A DNA stretch of 64,000 nucleotides, taken from Actinomycetota bacterium. Its GTDB lineage: Bacteria; Actinomycetota; Acidimicrobiia; Actinomarinales; Actinomarinaceae. Position numbers and translations under genes: made by a program. The stretch's first letter is position 1. Every line of letters begins with the position of its first letter. Positions 23,911 through 34,336 of this stretch are shown piece by piece. Location of the stretch: assembly GCA_014384285.1 (NCBI GenBank), contig JACNGE010000012.1, forward strand, positions 1 through 64,000. Direction: 5' to 3'. Below the pieces are notes generated by a model that saw only the letters and a program-made list of their open reading frames with translations, did no database searches and was not told where the DNA came from.

Positions 23911-25599
23911 ATGACTCAAAAAAGGCTCCTTATTGCAAATCGTGGTGAAATAGCACTTCGAATAATTCGCTCTGCAAAAGAGATGGGCTTATATACGATT
24001 GCCGTGTACTCAGATGTAGACACTGATTCTCTGCATGTAAAAAGAGCTGATGAATCATACTATCTTGGTGGATCGCTTCCTGCAGAAAGTTATAGGAACA
24101 TTAAAAATCTAATGAAGGCTCTTGATGAGACCAATGCAGATATGGTTCACCCAGGATATGGTTTTTTAGCTGAGAACGCAGATTTTGCAAAAGCAGTCCA
24201 AAAAAAAGGGGTCATCTGGATAGGGCCAAATGCTGAAACAATTAAATCTATGGGTGACAAAATTGAATCAAGAAAACTTATTTCTAAAGCAGGACTACAA
24301 CCTGTACCAGGTCAACTGAAACCATCAAGAACAAAGAGAGAGGCATTGAAAGATGCCAACAAATTTGGTTATCCAGTTGCTCTAAAAGCAGCTCACGGTG
24401 GTGGTGGAAAAGGACTGAGAATTGTTAAAAATGACGCTGAGCTAGATGAAAACTTTGAAATTGTTAAACGAGAGAGTGAAGCTTATTTTGGATCTGACCA
24501 GGTTTATGTTGAAAAGTTTATAAAGCCAGCAAGGCATGTGGAGACACAGATTCTTAGTGATAAATTTGGAAACCATATATACCTCGGAGAGCGAGATTGC
24601 TCACTGCAAAGAAGAAATCAAAAGCTTATTGAAGAGAGTCCTCCAATATGGCTTTCAGAGTATGGAAAAGAAAAACTAAAAGATGCAACAATGCGAATTG
24701 CAGATATCTCTAACTATGTAAATGCTGGAACAGTTGAATTTTTAGCTGATTCTGATGAAAATTTTTACTTCCTTGAAATGAATACGAGGCTTCAAGTGGA
24801 GCACACTGTTACTGAAATGCGTTATGGAATTGATATTGTCAAAGAGCAGATAAAGATAGCTCTTGGAAACTCATTAGAAGATTTTGTAGTTGAACCAAGA
24901 GGTCACAGTATCGAATTTAGAATCAATGCTGAAGACCCAGCAAATAACTTTTTACCAACTCCTGGCACAATTACGGAATATAGAGAACCTATGGGAAATG
25001 GTGTACGTGTTGATGGATGGGTTAAAACTGGAACTGCAATATCTCACTTTTATGACAATTTAATTGCAAAATTAATTGTTTGGGGTGTTTCAAGAGAAGA
25101 GGCATTATCTAAAGGAGAGCGTTGCTTAGAAGAATATATTGTTGGAGGAATTCCAACAACTATTGGGGTCTTGTCTGATGTCCTCAAGACTAAGGAGTTT
25201 AAAGAAGGTAAAGTTCATGTTAAGTTTCTAGAAGAAAACTTCAAAATTAAGGAAGTTCAAGAGGAAGTGTCTACTGATAGACCTAGAAAAGTAAATATCT
25301 CTCTCGACGAAACAGGTTCACCAACTCTCGCACCACAACCACCTAAAAGAATAGGAATGGACTTGACTGGAAGCATTAGAAATCCAGGAATAATTACTGC
25401 AAGCATGCAAGGTACCATTATGGACACAATGACTAAAAAGGGTAAAAAGGTTAAAAAGGGTGATTCTCTCTTTGTGTTAGAGGCAATGAAAATGGAGAAT
25501 ATCATCACTGCACCTATAAATGGTGTAATTAAACAATTTAATATTAAAAAAGGTCAGCCAGTAAATAAAGGTGATGTCCTTGTTGAAATAGAACTCTAA
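23911..25599 (+). CDS. Biotin carboxylase fused to biotin carboxyl carrier domain
   Basis: 562 aa. Residues 1-445 are biotin carboxylase: NRGEIALRIIRSAKEMG at the N-terminus, ATP-grasp glycine loop HGGGGKGLRIV near 164 and the catalytic region EMNTRLQVEHTVTEM near 290. Residues 490-562 form the BCCP domain with the biotinylation site EAMKMEN. This fused alpha subunit is characteristic of actinobacterial acyl-CoA carboxylases. Its stop overlaps the acpS start (TAATG). Confidence 0.95.
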   Translation: MTQKRLLIANRGEIALRIIRSAKEMGLYTIAVYSDVDTDSLHVKRADESYYLGGSLPAESYRNIKNLMKALDETNADMVHPGYGFLAENADFAKAVQKKGVIWIGPNAETIKSMGDKIESRKLISKAGLQPVPGQLKPSRTKREALKDANKFGYPVALKAAHGGGGKGLRIVKNDAELDENFEIVKRESEAYFGSDQVYVEKFIKPARHVETQILSDKFGNHIYLGERDCSLQRRNQKLIEESPPIWLSEYGKEKLKDATMRIADISNYVNAGTVEFLADSDENFYFLEMNTRLQVEHTVTEMRYGIDIVKEQIKIALGNSLEDFVVEPRGHSIEFRINAEDPANNFLPTPGTITEYREPMGNGVRVDGWVKTGTAISHFYDNLIAKLIVWGVSREEALSKGERCLEEYIVGGIPTTIGVLSDVLKTKEFKEGKVHVKFLEENFKIKEVQEEVSTDRPRKVNISLDETGSPTLAPQPPKRIGMDLTGSIRNPGIITASMQGTIMDTMTKKGKKVKKGDSLFVLEAMKMENIITAPINGVIKQFNIKKGQPVNKGDVLVEIEL

Positions 25600-25976
25600 T
25601 GACGAGTATCTACGGCGTCGGGGTTGATCAAGTTAATCTGAATAGAGTGAGAAAACTACTGAGTAAAAATCAGTCCAAGTTTGAAAAAAGATGTTTCACA
25701 AAAAATGAGATACTTTATGCAAATAGGTTTAATGATCCTTCGAAAAGACTAGGTGCAAGGTTTGCAGGCAAAGAAGCAGTTATGAAATCTCTTGGAAAAG
25801 GATGGCGTCAGTTGAACTGGAAAGAAATAGAAATCACTGGTGGTGGAAAACCAACAGTCATTCTTCATGGGAAAGCGGCTGCGCTAGCTTCAGAGAATAA
25901 TATAAAAGATGTACATATCTCATTGTCTCATGAGCAAGAAATGGCAATTGCTTTCGCAGTCTCTGAGGTGGTGTAA
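25599..25976 (+). CDS. acpS: Holo-ACP synthase
   Basis: 125 aa. AcpS motifs GVDQVNLNRVRKLL at the N-terminus and RFAGKEAVMKSLG near residue 54 are intact, ending in SHEQEMAIAFAVSE. It transfers 4'-phosphopantetheine from CoA to the Ser of ACP, here encoded 3 kb downstream. The usual Glu of the first motif (xVEIxR) is Asn. Overlaps both neighbours by one base. Confidence 0.92.
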   Translation: MTSIYGVGVDQVNLNRVRKLLSKNQSKFEKRCFTKNEILYANRFNDPSKRLGARFAGKEAVMKSLGKGWRQLNWKEIEITGGGKPTVILHGKAAALASENNIKDVHISLSHEQEMAIAFAVSEVV

Positions 25977-26881
25977 TGAGTTGGGTTGGAATGTTTCCGG
26001 GACAGGGCTCTCAAGAACCAGGAATGGGGAAAGAACTTCTTGAAAAATATCCCGAACTCCTAATCGATATTTTCGACGATTCACTGGGATGGTCCCTGAA
26101 AGACATCATTAATAATGGTGATGCTGAGTCTATTAAGAAGACTAATATTGCTCAACCATATATATTTGCAATCTCCTATTGTTACGGTTTAGAAGTAATT
26201 AACAACTATGGAAAGCCATCTGCTCTTATAGGACATTCACTTGGAGAGTATACTGCCCTTGCCTTAAGTGGTTTTTTTGATTATACCGATGCTTTAAAAG
26301 TTATCTCTGTTCGAGGTGAAGCGATGCAAGCATCAGTTGAAAACTCTAATACTGGTATGGCAGCAGTGTTGACTACCGACTTGGAGGCAACACTAAAAGA
26401 GATAGAAGCTTTAAATTCTCAAGATATTGAAGTCTGGATCTCCAATTACAATGATGCTTCTCAAATAGTTATTAGTTCAACCATTGAAAACCTTGAATAT
26501 CTCAAATCTAACTCGAAAGCACTAGGCGCAAGAAGGGTTATACCTCTTGAAGTTGCTGGTGCGTTTCATAGTAAAATTGTCTCCCCTGCAAAACCAGAAC
26601 TTGCAGCTGCGTTTGAAGAGGTTACGCTAAAAGATGGTTCAATACCTGTCTATATGAATGTTGATGCAAACTTAGCGTCTAAAGAAACCCTTAAAGAACG
26701 CTTAGTTGATCAAATTGACAACTCTGTGCTATTTTATGACCAAATACTTAAGATAGATGATGAAATTAAACCTTCAGAATGGATACATATTGGTCCTGGC
26801 AATGTAACTGCTGGAATGGTTAAGAAGTCTATATCTAGTAAAGAAATTAGGGTAATTAATTCACTAGAATCTATAACTTAA
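25976..26881 (+). CDS. fabD: Malonyl-CoA:ACP transacylase
   Basis: 301 aa. Starts MFPGQGSQEPGMGKEL, the conserved oxyanion loop, with catalytic Ser in GHSLGEYTALALSG near residue 84 and catalytic His in GAFHSKI near 194. It loads malonyl groups from the carboxylase product onto ACP for fatty-acid elongation. Located between acpS and fabH in the operon. Confidence 0.95.
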   Translation: MSWVGMFPGQGSQEPGMGKELLEKYPELLIDIFDDSLGWSLKDIINNGDAESIKKTNIAQPYIFAISYCYGLEVINNYGKPSALIGHSLGEYTALALSGFFDYTDALKVISVRGEAMQASVENSNTGMAAVLTTDLEATLKEIEALNSQDIEVWISNYNDASQIVISSTIENLEYLKSNSKALGARRVIPLEVAGAFHSKIVSPAKPELAAAFEEVTLKDGSIPVYMNVDANLASKETLKERLVDQIDNSVLFYDQILKIDDEIKPSEWIHIGPGNVTAGMVKKSISSKEIRVINSLESIT

Positions 26882-26896
26882 TAGTTGGGAGTAATT

Positions 26897-27988
26897 TTGA
26901 AATCAACAATAACTGGTTGGGGTAAGTGCGTCCCAGATAATGTAGTTACTAATGATGATATGGCTACATTTATCGATACCTCAGATGAATGGATACAACA
27001 AAGAACTGGTATCAAAGAACGAAGATTTTCACATGTAAACAACTCTGATATGGCAACCGTTGCAGGACTTAAAGCAATTGCAACTGCCGGTCTTCAGCCA
27101 GAAGATATAGATGTAGTCATTCTTGCAACATGTACACCAGATAGTATCATTCCATCTGCAGCTTCACATGTGCAGAAAAAAATGGGATGCGTAAATGCAA
27201 TTGTGTATGATGTAAATGCTGCTTGTGCTGGTTTTCTATATGCAATGCAACAGGCAAAAGCTTTCATAGAGAGTGGTATTTATAAGAATGCTGTAGTTAT
27301 TGGTTCAGAACATATTACATGGTTACTTGATTGGTCTGATAGAAATACCGCAGTACTTTTTGGAGATGGTGCGGGGGCTATGGTCGTCGAACAAAGTAAT
27401 GACGAATCAGAAGGTGAGATTTACTCATTTAAGAATGGTCTAAGCTCTGATAAGTTAGCAATATTAGAGGTTCCCAACTTTGGATCTGCAATGAATAGAT
27501 TTACACCCTATGCTGCCGCTGAAACTACCTGGACATTTGATGGACAGGAAATATTTAAAAATGGTATTCGGGCTATGGGAAATGCAACTGAGGAGGCAAT
27601 TAAACTTTCAGGTTTAACGAAAGAAGATATTGACTTACTTATTCCCCACCAAGCAAACCTGCGAATTGTTGAAGGGCTAGAAAGAAATTTAAAATTGCCA
27701 AATGCAAAGACTTTAAAATATGTACATAAGTATGGAAACACTTCTGCTGCTTCAATTCCTACAGCTTTTGTTGATGGAATAGAAGATGGTTCTATCAAAG
27801 GTGGTGAAACCATGATTATCACTGCAGTAGGTGCAGGTCTTGCTTGGGGAGCAGCTGCAATAAAATTAGGTCAACGTGTTACGCCTTTAGGCGAGACAGA
27901 TGCAGCTTTACCAGAATTTGATGGTACTGGTATTGATGCCATCAAAGAATCAATAGATTATTTTGTTCATGGAAAAAAAGCTGAATAA
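26897..27988 (+). CDS. fabH: Beta-ketoacyl-ACP synthase III
   Basis: 363 aa when started at the TTG at 26897, which has GGGAG five bases upstream; a TTG at 26885 would add four residues. The FabH triad is visible: Cys in NAACAGFLYAMQ, His in LIPHQANLRIVE and Asn in YGNTSAASIPTAF. It condenses acyl-CoA with malonyl-ACP to initiate fatty-acid synthesis. A C-terminal extension beyond the normal end (about 35 residues after GAAAIKLGQ) is somewhat long. Confidence 0.93.
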   Translation: MKSTITGWGKCVPDNVVTNDDMATFIDTSDEWIQQRTGIKERRFSHVNNSDMATVAGLKAIATAGLQPEDIDVVILATCTPDSIIPSAASHVQKKMGCVNAIVYDVNAACAGFLYAMQQAKAFIESGIYKNAVVIGSEHITWLLDWSDRNTAVLFGDGAGAMVVEQSNDESEGEIYSFKNGLSSDKLAILEVPNFGSAMNRFTPYAAAETTWTFDGQEIFKNGIRAMGNATEEAIKLSGLTKEDIDLLIPHQANLRIVEGLERNLKLPNAKTLKYVHKYGNTSAASIPTAFVDGIEDGSIKGGETMIITAVGAGLAWGAAAIKLGQRVTPLGETDAALPEFDGTGIDAIKESIDYFVHGKKAE

Positions 27989-27990
27989 AC

Positions 27991-28719
27991 ATGAAAACAG
28001 TATTAGTAACAGGTGGTTCAAGAGGAATAGGTAAAGCTATTGCTAAAAATCTTGGACTAACATGCAACGTTGCAGTTGGTTACTCTCATTCCAAAGAACA
28101 AGCTGATGAAGTTGTTGATGAAATTAAAACAGCTGGCGGAAATGCTATCGCTGTAAGTATTGATGTAACAGATCAAAACTCAGTTGATGAATGTTTTGAG
28201 ACAGTCGAGGATGTCTACTCTTCTGTAGATATATTGATTAATAATGCTGGTATAACAAAAGATAATATTTTCCCAAGATTGAAACAAGAGGACTGGGATT
28301 CAGTTATTGATACAAATTTAACAGGTTCCTTCCGTGCTTCTCAAAGAGCTATCAAAGGTATGATGAAAAATAAATGGGGAAGAATAATTTTTATCTCCTC
28401 AGTTGCTGGAATAAGTGGTAACACTGGACAATCAAATTACGCTGCATCTAAAGCTGGTTTAATAGGACTAGCAAAGACAATAAGTAAGGAGCTTGGTTCA
28501 AGAAACATAACCTCTAATGTCATAGCTCCTGGATATATTGAAACGGATATGACTTCTTTCTTAAATGATGAACAAAAAGAAGATATTATAGAACAACTTT
28601 CAATAAAGAGAGTCGGTAAACCAGAAGATATTGCAAATATGGTATCTTTTTTGTGTTCAGATGAGTCAGAATATATAACAGGACAAGTTTTTCCAGTTGA
28701 TGGAGGACTAACTACTTAA
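27991..28719 (+). CDS. fabG: 3-oxoacyl-ACP reductase
   Basis: 242 aa short-chain dehydrogenase. NADPH motif TGGSRGIGKAIAK near residue 7, NNAGIT, and catalytic SS...YAASKAG near 138-155, then NVIAPGYIETDM. In the fatty-acid operon between fabH and acpP, so reduction of beta-ketoacyl-ACP is the clear role. Confidence 0.95.
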   Translation: MKTVLVTGGSRGIGKAIAKNLGLTCNVAVGYSHSKEQADEVVDEIKTAGGNAIAVSIDVTDQNSVDECFETVEDVYSSVDILINNAGITKDNIFPRLKQEDWDSVIDTNLTGSFRASQRAIKGMMKNKWGRIIFISSVAGISGNTGQSNYAASKAGLIGLAKTISKELGSRNITSNVIAPGYIETDMTSFLNDEQKEDIIEQLSIKRVGKPEDIANMVSFLCSDESEYITGQVFPVDGGLTT

Positions 28720-28735
28720 GTTAAGGGGGACAACT

Positions 28736-28975
28736 ATGGAAGTAAATGAAGTTTTTGATAAAGTAAAAAATCTATTCGTCGATGAACTCGGAATTGAGGC
28801 AGAAAAGGTCACTATGGAAGCAAAGCTTGAAGAAGATTTAGATATTGACTCTTTAGGTATTGTTGAGGTTGTTATGGCATTTGAAGATGAATTTGAAATA
28901 GAAATTGATGACGAAGAACTCACAGATGTTGGAACAGTTGGTCAGGCCGTAAACTTACTGCACTCTAAACTCTAA
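28736..28975 (+). CDS. acpP: Acyl carrier protein
   Basis: 79 aa acidic helical protein with the phosphopantetheine site LDIDSLGIVEVV (Ser of DSL near residue 40) and a typical helix III (DDEELTDVGTVGQAV). ATG preceded by a strong GGGGG ribosome-binding site. Lies between fabG and fabF. Confidence 0.95.
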   Translation: MEVNEVFDKVKNLFVDELGIEAEKVTMEAKLEEDLDIDSLGIVEVVMAFEDEFEIEIDDEELTDVGTVGQAVNLLHSKL

Positions 28976-28981
28976 ACAATC

Positions 28982-30220
28982 ATGTCTAAAAGACGTGTTG
29001 TTATAACTGGCTTAGGAACGATAAACCCTATAGCAAATAACGTTTCCGATACGTGGAATGGCCTAATTAATGGTCAGTCCGGTATTGGTTCAATAACATC
29101 TTTTGACACAAGCGACCTTCCAGTATCCTTCGCTGGTGAAGTAAAAAATTTTGATGCTAATGAATACATGGGCAAACAACAAGCACGTAAATTAGATAAA
29201 TCATCACAGCTCTCAATATTTGCAACTGAGGAAGCTCTAAAAGATGCAAATTTAAATACTGAAGAACGTTTAGGTCCCAATGTAGGGATTGTTTTCGGAA
29301 CAGGTATTGGTGGGATTGGTTCTACAGAGCAGGCAGTTAGAACTTTTGATGAAAGAGGAGCTTCAAGAATCAATCCTCTAGCTATAACTCAGTTGATGCC
29401 TAATTCAAGTACTGGTCAGGTTGCTATTAAGTATGGTATAGAGGGACCCTCTCTAACAATTACAACTGCTTGTGCAGCTTCTGCAAATGCAGTCGGTGAG
29501 GCTAAAAATATGATACAAAATGGAATTGTGGACATGGTCATAGCTGGAGGAACTGAATCTGGAACTACTGCCATGACAATAGGGGCGTTCGCTCAAATTA
29601 GAGCACTCTCGACTAATAATGAAAACCCGAAAGAAGCGTGTAAACCTTTTGATAAAGATAGAGATGGTTTTGTTATGGGAGAGGGATCAACAGTTTTAGT
29701 AATGGAAAGTGAGGAGTCTGCAATTAACAGAGGCGCTGAAATATATGGATATGTTGCTGGTTATGGTGCAACTACTGATGCATTTCATATCACTGCTCCT
29801 GCTGAAGGTGGAAAAGGTGCCGTAGTTGCTATGCGAAAAGCAATTGCTGATGCAGGTTTAACAATAGATGAAGTTGATTACATTAATGCCCATGGAACGT
29901 CGACACCAGCAAATGACAAAAATGAAACTGCAGCAATAAAAACTGTCTTTGGAGAACGAGCTTATGAAATAGACATTTCATCTACAAAGTCTATGACTGG
30001 TCATCTACTTGGTGGTGGAGGTGCGTTTGAAGCTATGGTCTCAGTTCTAACCCTCAAAAATGGTGTTATCCCACCTACTATAAATTTGAATAATCCTGAT
30101 GAAGAATGTGATTTAAAATACACCCCAAATAATGCCATAAAAAAGGAATTATCAACAGCAATGTCCAATTCTTTTGGGTTTGGTGGACACAATGGAGTAC
30201 TTGTCTTTAAAAAGAATTAA
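28982..30220 (+). CDS. fabF: Beta-ketoacyl-ACP synthase II
   Basis: 412 aa. Catalytic Cys in TTACAASANAVGEAK near residue 163, His in NAHGTSTPANDKNE near 303 and His in SNSFGFGGHNGVL near 398; DKDRDGFVMGEG is also conserved. It elongates acyl-ACP by condensation with malonyl-ACP. Last gene of the fatty-acid operon. Confidence 0.96.
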   Translation: MSKRRVVITGLGTINPIANNVSDTWNGLINGQSGIGSITSFDTSDLPVSFAGEVKNFDANEYMGKQQARKLDKSSQLSIFATEEALKDANLNTEERLGPNVGIVFGTGIGGIGSTEQAVRTFDERGASRINPLAITQLMPNSSTGQVAIKYGIEGPSLTITTACAASANAVGEAKNMIQNGIVDMVIAGGTESGTTAMTIGAFAQIRALSTNNENPKEACKPFDKDRDGFVMGEGSTVLVMESEESAINRGAEIYGYVAGYGATTDAFHITAPAEGGKGAVVAMRKAIADAGLTIDEVDYINAHGTSTPANDKNETAAIKTVFGERAYEIDISSTKSMTGHLLGGGGAFEAMVSVLTLKNGVIPPTINLNNPDEECDLKYTPNNAIKKELSTAMSNSFGFGGHNGVLVFKKN

Positions 30221-30388
30221 CTGAATATATACTTTATATCTCAAGAAATGTAAGGCAACTATCGTCCAGATACAAAACCGCCATATACATCCTCACTAGT
30301 AGGGTAAATGTTCAGTTTTTCTTTTGCTCACCTTAAAATTAACTCTGGAAAAATTGATTATGAGTTTTATAGTTTATAATAAATAATC

Positions 30389-33300
30389 GTGAAAAAAATT
30401 CCATTTGTAATAATGTCCTTACTGCTGACGCTATGTGGTGGTGATGACCTTCCAGAATCTACGACAGTTATATCAGACCAAGAATGTTTAAGTGCCTCTG
30501 AAATTAAAGAAATAGAATTAAGTATCAGTGAAAGTGAGATTTCTCTAGGTGAAGATATAACTCAACCTGAAAATGGAGAGACGATCGAGGAACTTAATAA
30601 ACGTTTAGAAATACTTCAAAGTGAGCTTACTGAGCTTACTGAACTAAAGAACTTCAGCAATGAAAATTCTCAATATATTGAAGAATTAAATAAACAAGTT
30701 GAGAATTTAAAAATGAAGACAGGTGTTAATTATGATGACGTTGATTTTGAAAATTTTGGTCAGGACAGCATTTTCGAGGAACTTTACAATGGCACTATAA
30801 ACGTTTTAGAAGCAAAACCTTCATTGACTGAAGCAGAGGAAGAAGAGTTAATGTTGGCCCAAGACAAGGCAAATTTACTCAATGCAACTATGGAACTTTA
30901 TTATCTACAAGGAAATGATAATCCGAGAGTTTCACAACTAGAAGAAGAAAAAATTGAAATACAAAGTCAGATAAATGATATCTCCCCAAATAATAACTCA
31001 CAAAATAATGAGGATGATATTGAAGAGATACAAGAATTTATAACTTCTCAGAAGAATCTTTTGAGTTCTTTACCGCTTTGTGAGGATATTGTAATTTCAG
31101 CTGATGGAGATAATGAAGATGTTATAGAAGTCAACCCAGCTGACTCTCTTGGATCTACTACTTCTTTTTACCGAACAGAAGGATGTTACGACATTGAAAT
31201 TTTTGGTCCACTAAGTAGTAGATTATTAGCTCTTTATGAACTTCGAATAGTTATTGAAGCACACTTGAATGAACGCCTTGAAGACTTCCCTGAAGACAGA
31301 AAGGATGAATACGAAAGAGAAGCAGAGTATGATTTTATTGAAAATATAGATCTTGGTTCTCTAGATAATATTGTTATCAGTGATACAAAAATAAAAAATC
31401 TACTTAAAGGTGACAGACTTAAGCCAACTCCTGAAGGTTTAACATTTATTAGATCATATTTAGATCAAACAAAAGAAGAGATAGAAATTCTAAAAACTAA
31501 ACTACTTCCTCTTTGTGGAGAAGGAGAAATTGGTAAAGAGATTGGGTCATTTTCTGATGAAGAATCATCCCTGACTTCTAATGCAGGTAGGAGTTTAAAC
31601 ATCAATAGATTGTGCGATATACAAAATGGAAATCTAAATTGCTCTACTCCAAATCTTTTTGAACCACAACGGGCAGATAGTTGTGATGCTTCAGTTTCAG
31701 ATAATAGTTTTACTAATCCTCAAGAGGTTGAGCGATTCTTTCCAACGAGTATATATAGAACTGAATATATGCGTAGATCTTTCGGAACAAGATATGCAGA
31801 TAATCAGTATGAAATTTATTTCAACCCAGAGGTAATTTTCGCCGATGAAGCAACACAGGTAACTATTGTAGATGATAAATCTTCTAGAAATGGTCTTACA
31901 AAACTGGAATTAGAAGACTCATTTTCTTCATCACAAAAGGGGAACTCTGAAAAAGCATATGTTTATGATGATGGAACTCATGGTGATACCGTTAAAGGAG
32001 ATGGTGTTTATACAAATAACTGTATAACTGTTGCGAAGACAGTTAGTTTTAATAACACTGTATATGAAAAAATTAATAAACTGTATATCTTAGATCCTGC
32101 ACTAAGAGATAGTGAAGAGATTTATCAAATAAGTGAAAATGTTGTACTAACTGATTCAGGTATGTTTCTCAACATTGGTTATGACTATACACAGTACGAT
32201 AACTTTAATAATCCAATTGTCTTTTCCCCAAACGATGATTCACTGCTTTATCGCTATGTGTTTAAATTATTTGATGACAATATCAATATGATAGTTATTA
32301 AACCACGAGAAGATTTTTCAAGAGGTCATATGATGAGACTTAATGACCATATTCGTGGAACAGGTTTTTATCATGATTACTATCTTAAAAATGGTGATCC
32401 CTCTCCTGCTAAATCAACAGATATAAAATTTGGCCCATGGATTGATGGTAAGGCTCACATGGAGCTTCAAGCTGTTCTCATGATGGGAGATCCCACTATG
32501 TCAGCTTTCTTACATGAATATGAACATTCTATTTTTGGTCAAACAGATGGTGGTATTAGTGATCCTTTCCCAGCTCCAAATAGAGGTTCTCTTTCTGATG
32601 ATGGTCAACATTTAACCCCTCACACTACAGCTATAAATTCCTTACAGGGCGGATTTAAAATCCTAATGCCTGATGGCCGTAATTATAAGAATGTAAAAAT
32701 TTCAAAAAATATATCAAATACAGTAGATACAAAATTGGTATTCCAAGATGGAAAATTTAAAGCTGTAGCCATTGACAGCATAATTAAAAAAACGAGTGAT
32801 ATTTTTCTATATGCTGCTGGTGTCATGAAAGCAAATGAAGTTTCAGAAACATATTACAATTTAGTAAATCCCTCAATTCAAGGTTGTGTTGAAACTAAGT
32901 TTGAGTATATCTGTAATGAAGATAATGAAGTTTTTGCAGAAAAAGTAATTTCATGGGATATTGGTGATTATATAGAGCACTTTGGTCCACGTTCTTATGC
33001 CTATGGTGATGAACCAAAACAACTCAATGTAGCAATAGTTAATATTGCTGAGAGACCATTCAGCGAGGCAGAAATCGTATTCAACAGCGGTATACAGGAA
33101 AACTTAATCAACTCAGAACGCAATAACTCTTGGAGAGATTACAGATTATCAATGAACTACGCTTGGGATAATAAGGCAAATGCAAATATTAACTTAAAGG
33201 AATTACTTTTAGACTCTTCAAGCTACATAGGCTTAAGTAAAATAGAAAATACCAAGATTGAAAATGGCTCTATACAAGTATCGAACATAGATCTTTATAA

Positions 33301-34291
33301 AGAACTCTTCTTTAAAGCTCTGGAAGACAACTCATTACAATTTATAGAAGAAGCAATTGAACTCATACCAAATCTTCCACATGCTTATCTAGTTAAAGGT
33401 TTAATAATGGAAAAAAACGGATGGTCCAACTCTGTCAAGCCTGAAGATGCTTACAATTCATTTACTAAAGCTTATGATATAGCCAAAAGTATTAATGGAG
33501 GTAATGCTTTTCTTAACACAGTTTTGAATGAAAGAGTCAACATAAATAGAGATAATGGCATTGATAAAGCTCAGTTAGATAAAGATTTACTTGAGTTAAA
33601 AGAGTTTGCTTCTGCAGCATCATGGGAATCTGTAGCACTTTTACAAGCCTTTCTTGATGAACTAACAACCACAGTGTGTTTTGCAAATAAGGAACAGCTA
33701 AGTGTAGAACTAAAAGATTGTGATGTAGAAAACATAAGACAAGATCCAGTTAAATTAGGGTTCGCAGTAGATGGAAATAATCCATTTTGGTGGGATAGTA
33801 ACTTTGAATTATTTATTCGTACCCATGCTGGACTTGCAAACAATTATGCAGATATTGCTATAGCCTACCTACAGGAGGGGAAGGAACAAGAATCTTTATT
33901 TTACTTCTTTAAATCTTTAGAAATATTGAGAACCGCAGTCAGTTATGACCCCACAGACATTTGGACTAGGTTTACATATCAATCAATTATGCGTATTTAT
34001 GAAAACCTTAATCTTCATCCAGCTTTGGATGAAGAGGAAAGAGCAATAGCAGAGGCTTTGCGTCAGTATTACTTCATAAAAGAAAAAGATGTTTTCGATG
34101 TAAGTTGTGAGAGATTTAAAGGTACTTTTCTTTCCGGCGGAACGGTTGGAGGTGCTGATGGAAGATTTTATGTAGCAGATTATTATTGTGGAAGGCCTAA
34201 TACATATTTACCAGTAGAAAGTGAAAGTTATTTGAACGGAGAATATGATTTCAACTTTCATACTTGGGAATGGTATAAAGTAAATGAATAA
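30389..34291 (+). CDS. Giant secreted lipoprotein with HExxH motif
   Basis: 1300 aa from a GTG, with a short signal and a lipobox-like LLTLCGG. Residues 45-230 are acidic coiled-coil helices (EELNKRLEILQSELTELTEL). Near residue 710 the sequence MSAFLHEYEHSIFGQTDGG contains HEYEH, a gluzincin-type HExxH that may bind zinc. The last third has repeat-like helices, possibly TPR (PHAYLVKGLIMEKNG, then AYNSFTKAYDIAKS). A cell-surface metallopeptidase or large surface scaffold is plausible. No family recognised; upstream spacing of 168 bp suggests its own promoter. Confidence 0.6.
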   Translation: MKKIPFVIMSLLLTLCGGDDLPESTTVISDQECLSASEIKEIELSISESEISLGEDITQPENGETIEELNKRLEILQSELTELTELKNFSNENSQYIEELNKQVENLKMKTGVNYDDVDFENFGQDSIFEELYNGTINVLEAKPSLTEAEEEELMLAQDKANLLNATMELYYLQGNDNPRVSQLEEEKIEIQSQINDISPNNNSQNNEDDIEEIQEFITSQKNLLSSLPLCEDIVISADGDNEDVIEVNPADSLGSTTSFYRTEGCYDIEIFGPLSSRLLALYELRIVIEAHLNERLEDFPEDRKDEYEREAEYDFIENIDLGSLDNIVISDTKIKNLLKGDRLKPTPEGLTFIRSYLDQTKEEIEILKTKLLPLCGEGEIGKEIGSFSDEESSLTSNAGRSLNINRLCDIQNGNLNCSTPNLFEPQRADSCDASVSDNSFTNPQEVERFFPTSIYRTEYMRRSFGTRYADNQYEIYFNPEVIFADEATQVTIVDDKSSRNGLTKLELEDSFSSSQKGNSEKAYVYDDGTHGDTVKGDGVYTNNCITVAKTVSFNNTVYEKINKLYILDPALRDSEEIYQISENVVLTDSGMFLNIGYDYTQYDNFNNPIVFSPNDDSLLYRYVFKLFDDNINMIVIKPREDFSRGHMMRLNDHIRGTGFYHDYYLKNGDPSPAKSTDIKFGPWIDGKAHMELQAVLMMGDPTMSAFLHEYEHSIFGQTDGGISDPFPAPNRGSLSDDGQHLTPHTTAINSLQGGFKILMPDGRNYKNVKISKNISNTVDTKLVFQDGKFKAVAIDSIIKKTSDIFLYAAGVMKANEVSETYYNLVNPSIQGCVETKFEYICNEDNEVFAEKVISWDIGDYIEHFGPRSYAYGDEPKQLNVAIVNIAERPFSEAEIVFNSGIQENLINSERNNSWRDYRLSMNYAWDNKANANINLKELLLDSSSYIGLSKIENTKIENGSIQVSNIDLYKELFFKALEDNSLQFIEEAIELIPNLPHAYLVKGLIMEKNGWSNSVKPEDAYNSFTKAYDIAKSINGGNAFLNTVLNERVNINRDNGIDKAQLDKDLLELKEFASAASWESVALLQAFLDELTTTVCFANKEQLSVELKDCDVENIRQDPVKLGFAVDGNNPFWWDSNFELFIRTHAGLANNYADIAIAYLQEGKEQESLFYFFKSLEILRTAVSYDPTDIWTRFTYQSIMRIYENLNLHPALDEEERAIAEALRQYYFIKEKDVFDVSCERFKGTFLSGGTVGGADGRFYVADYYCGRPNTYLPVESESYLNGEYDFNFHTWEWYKVNE

Positions 34292-34336
34292 TCCTTCCTG
34301 TAACGGTTTAGTATCCCTCGATGTTAGGATTCACCC

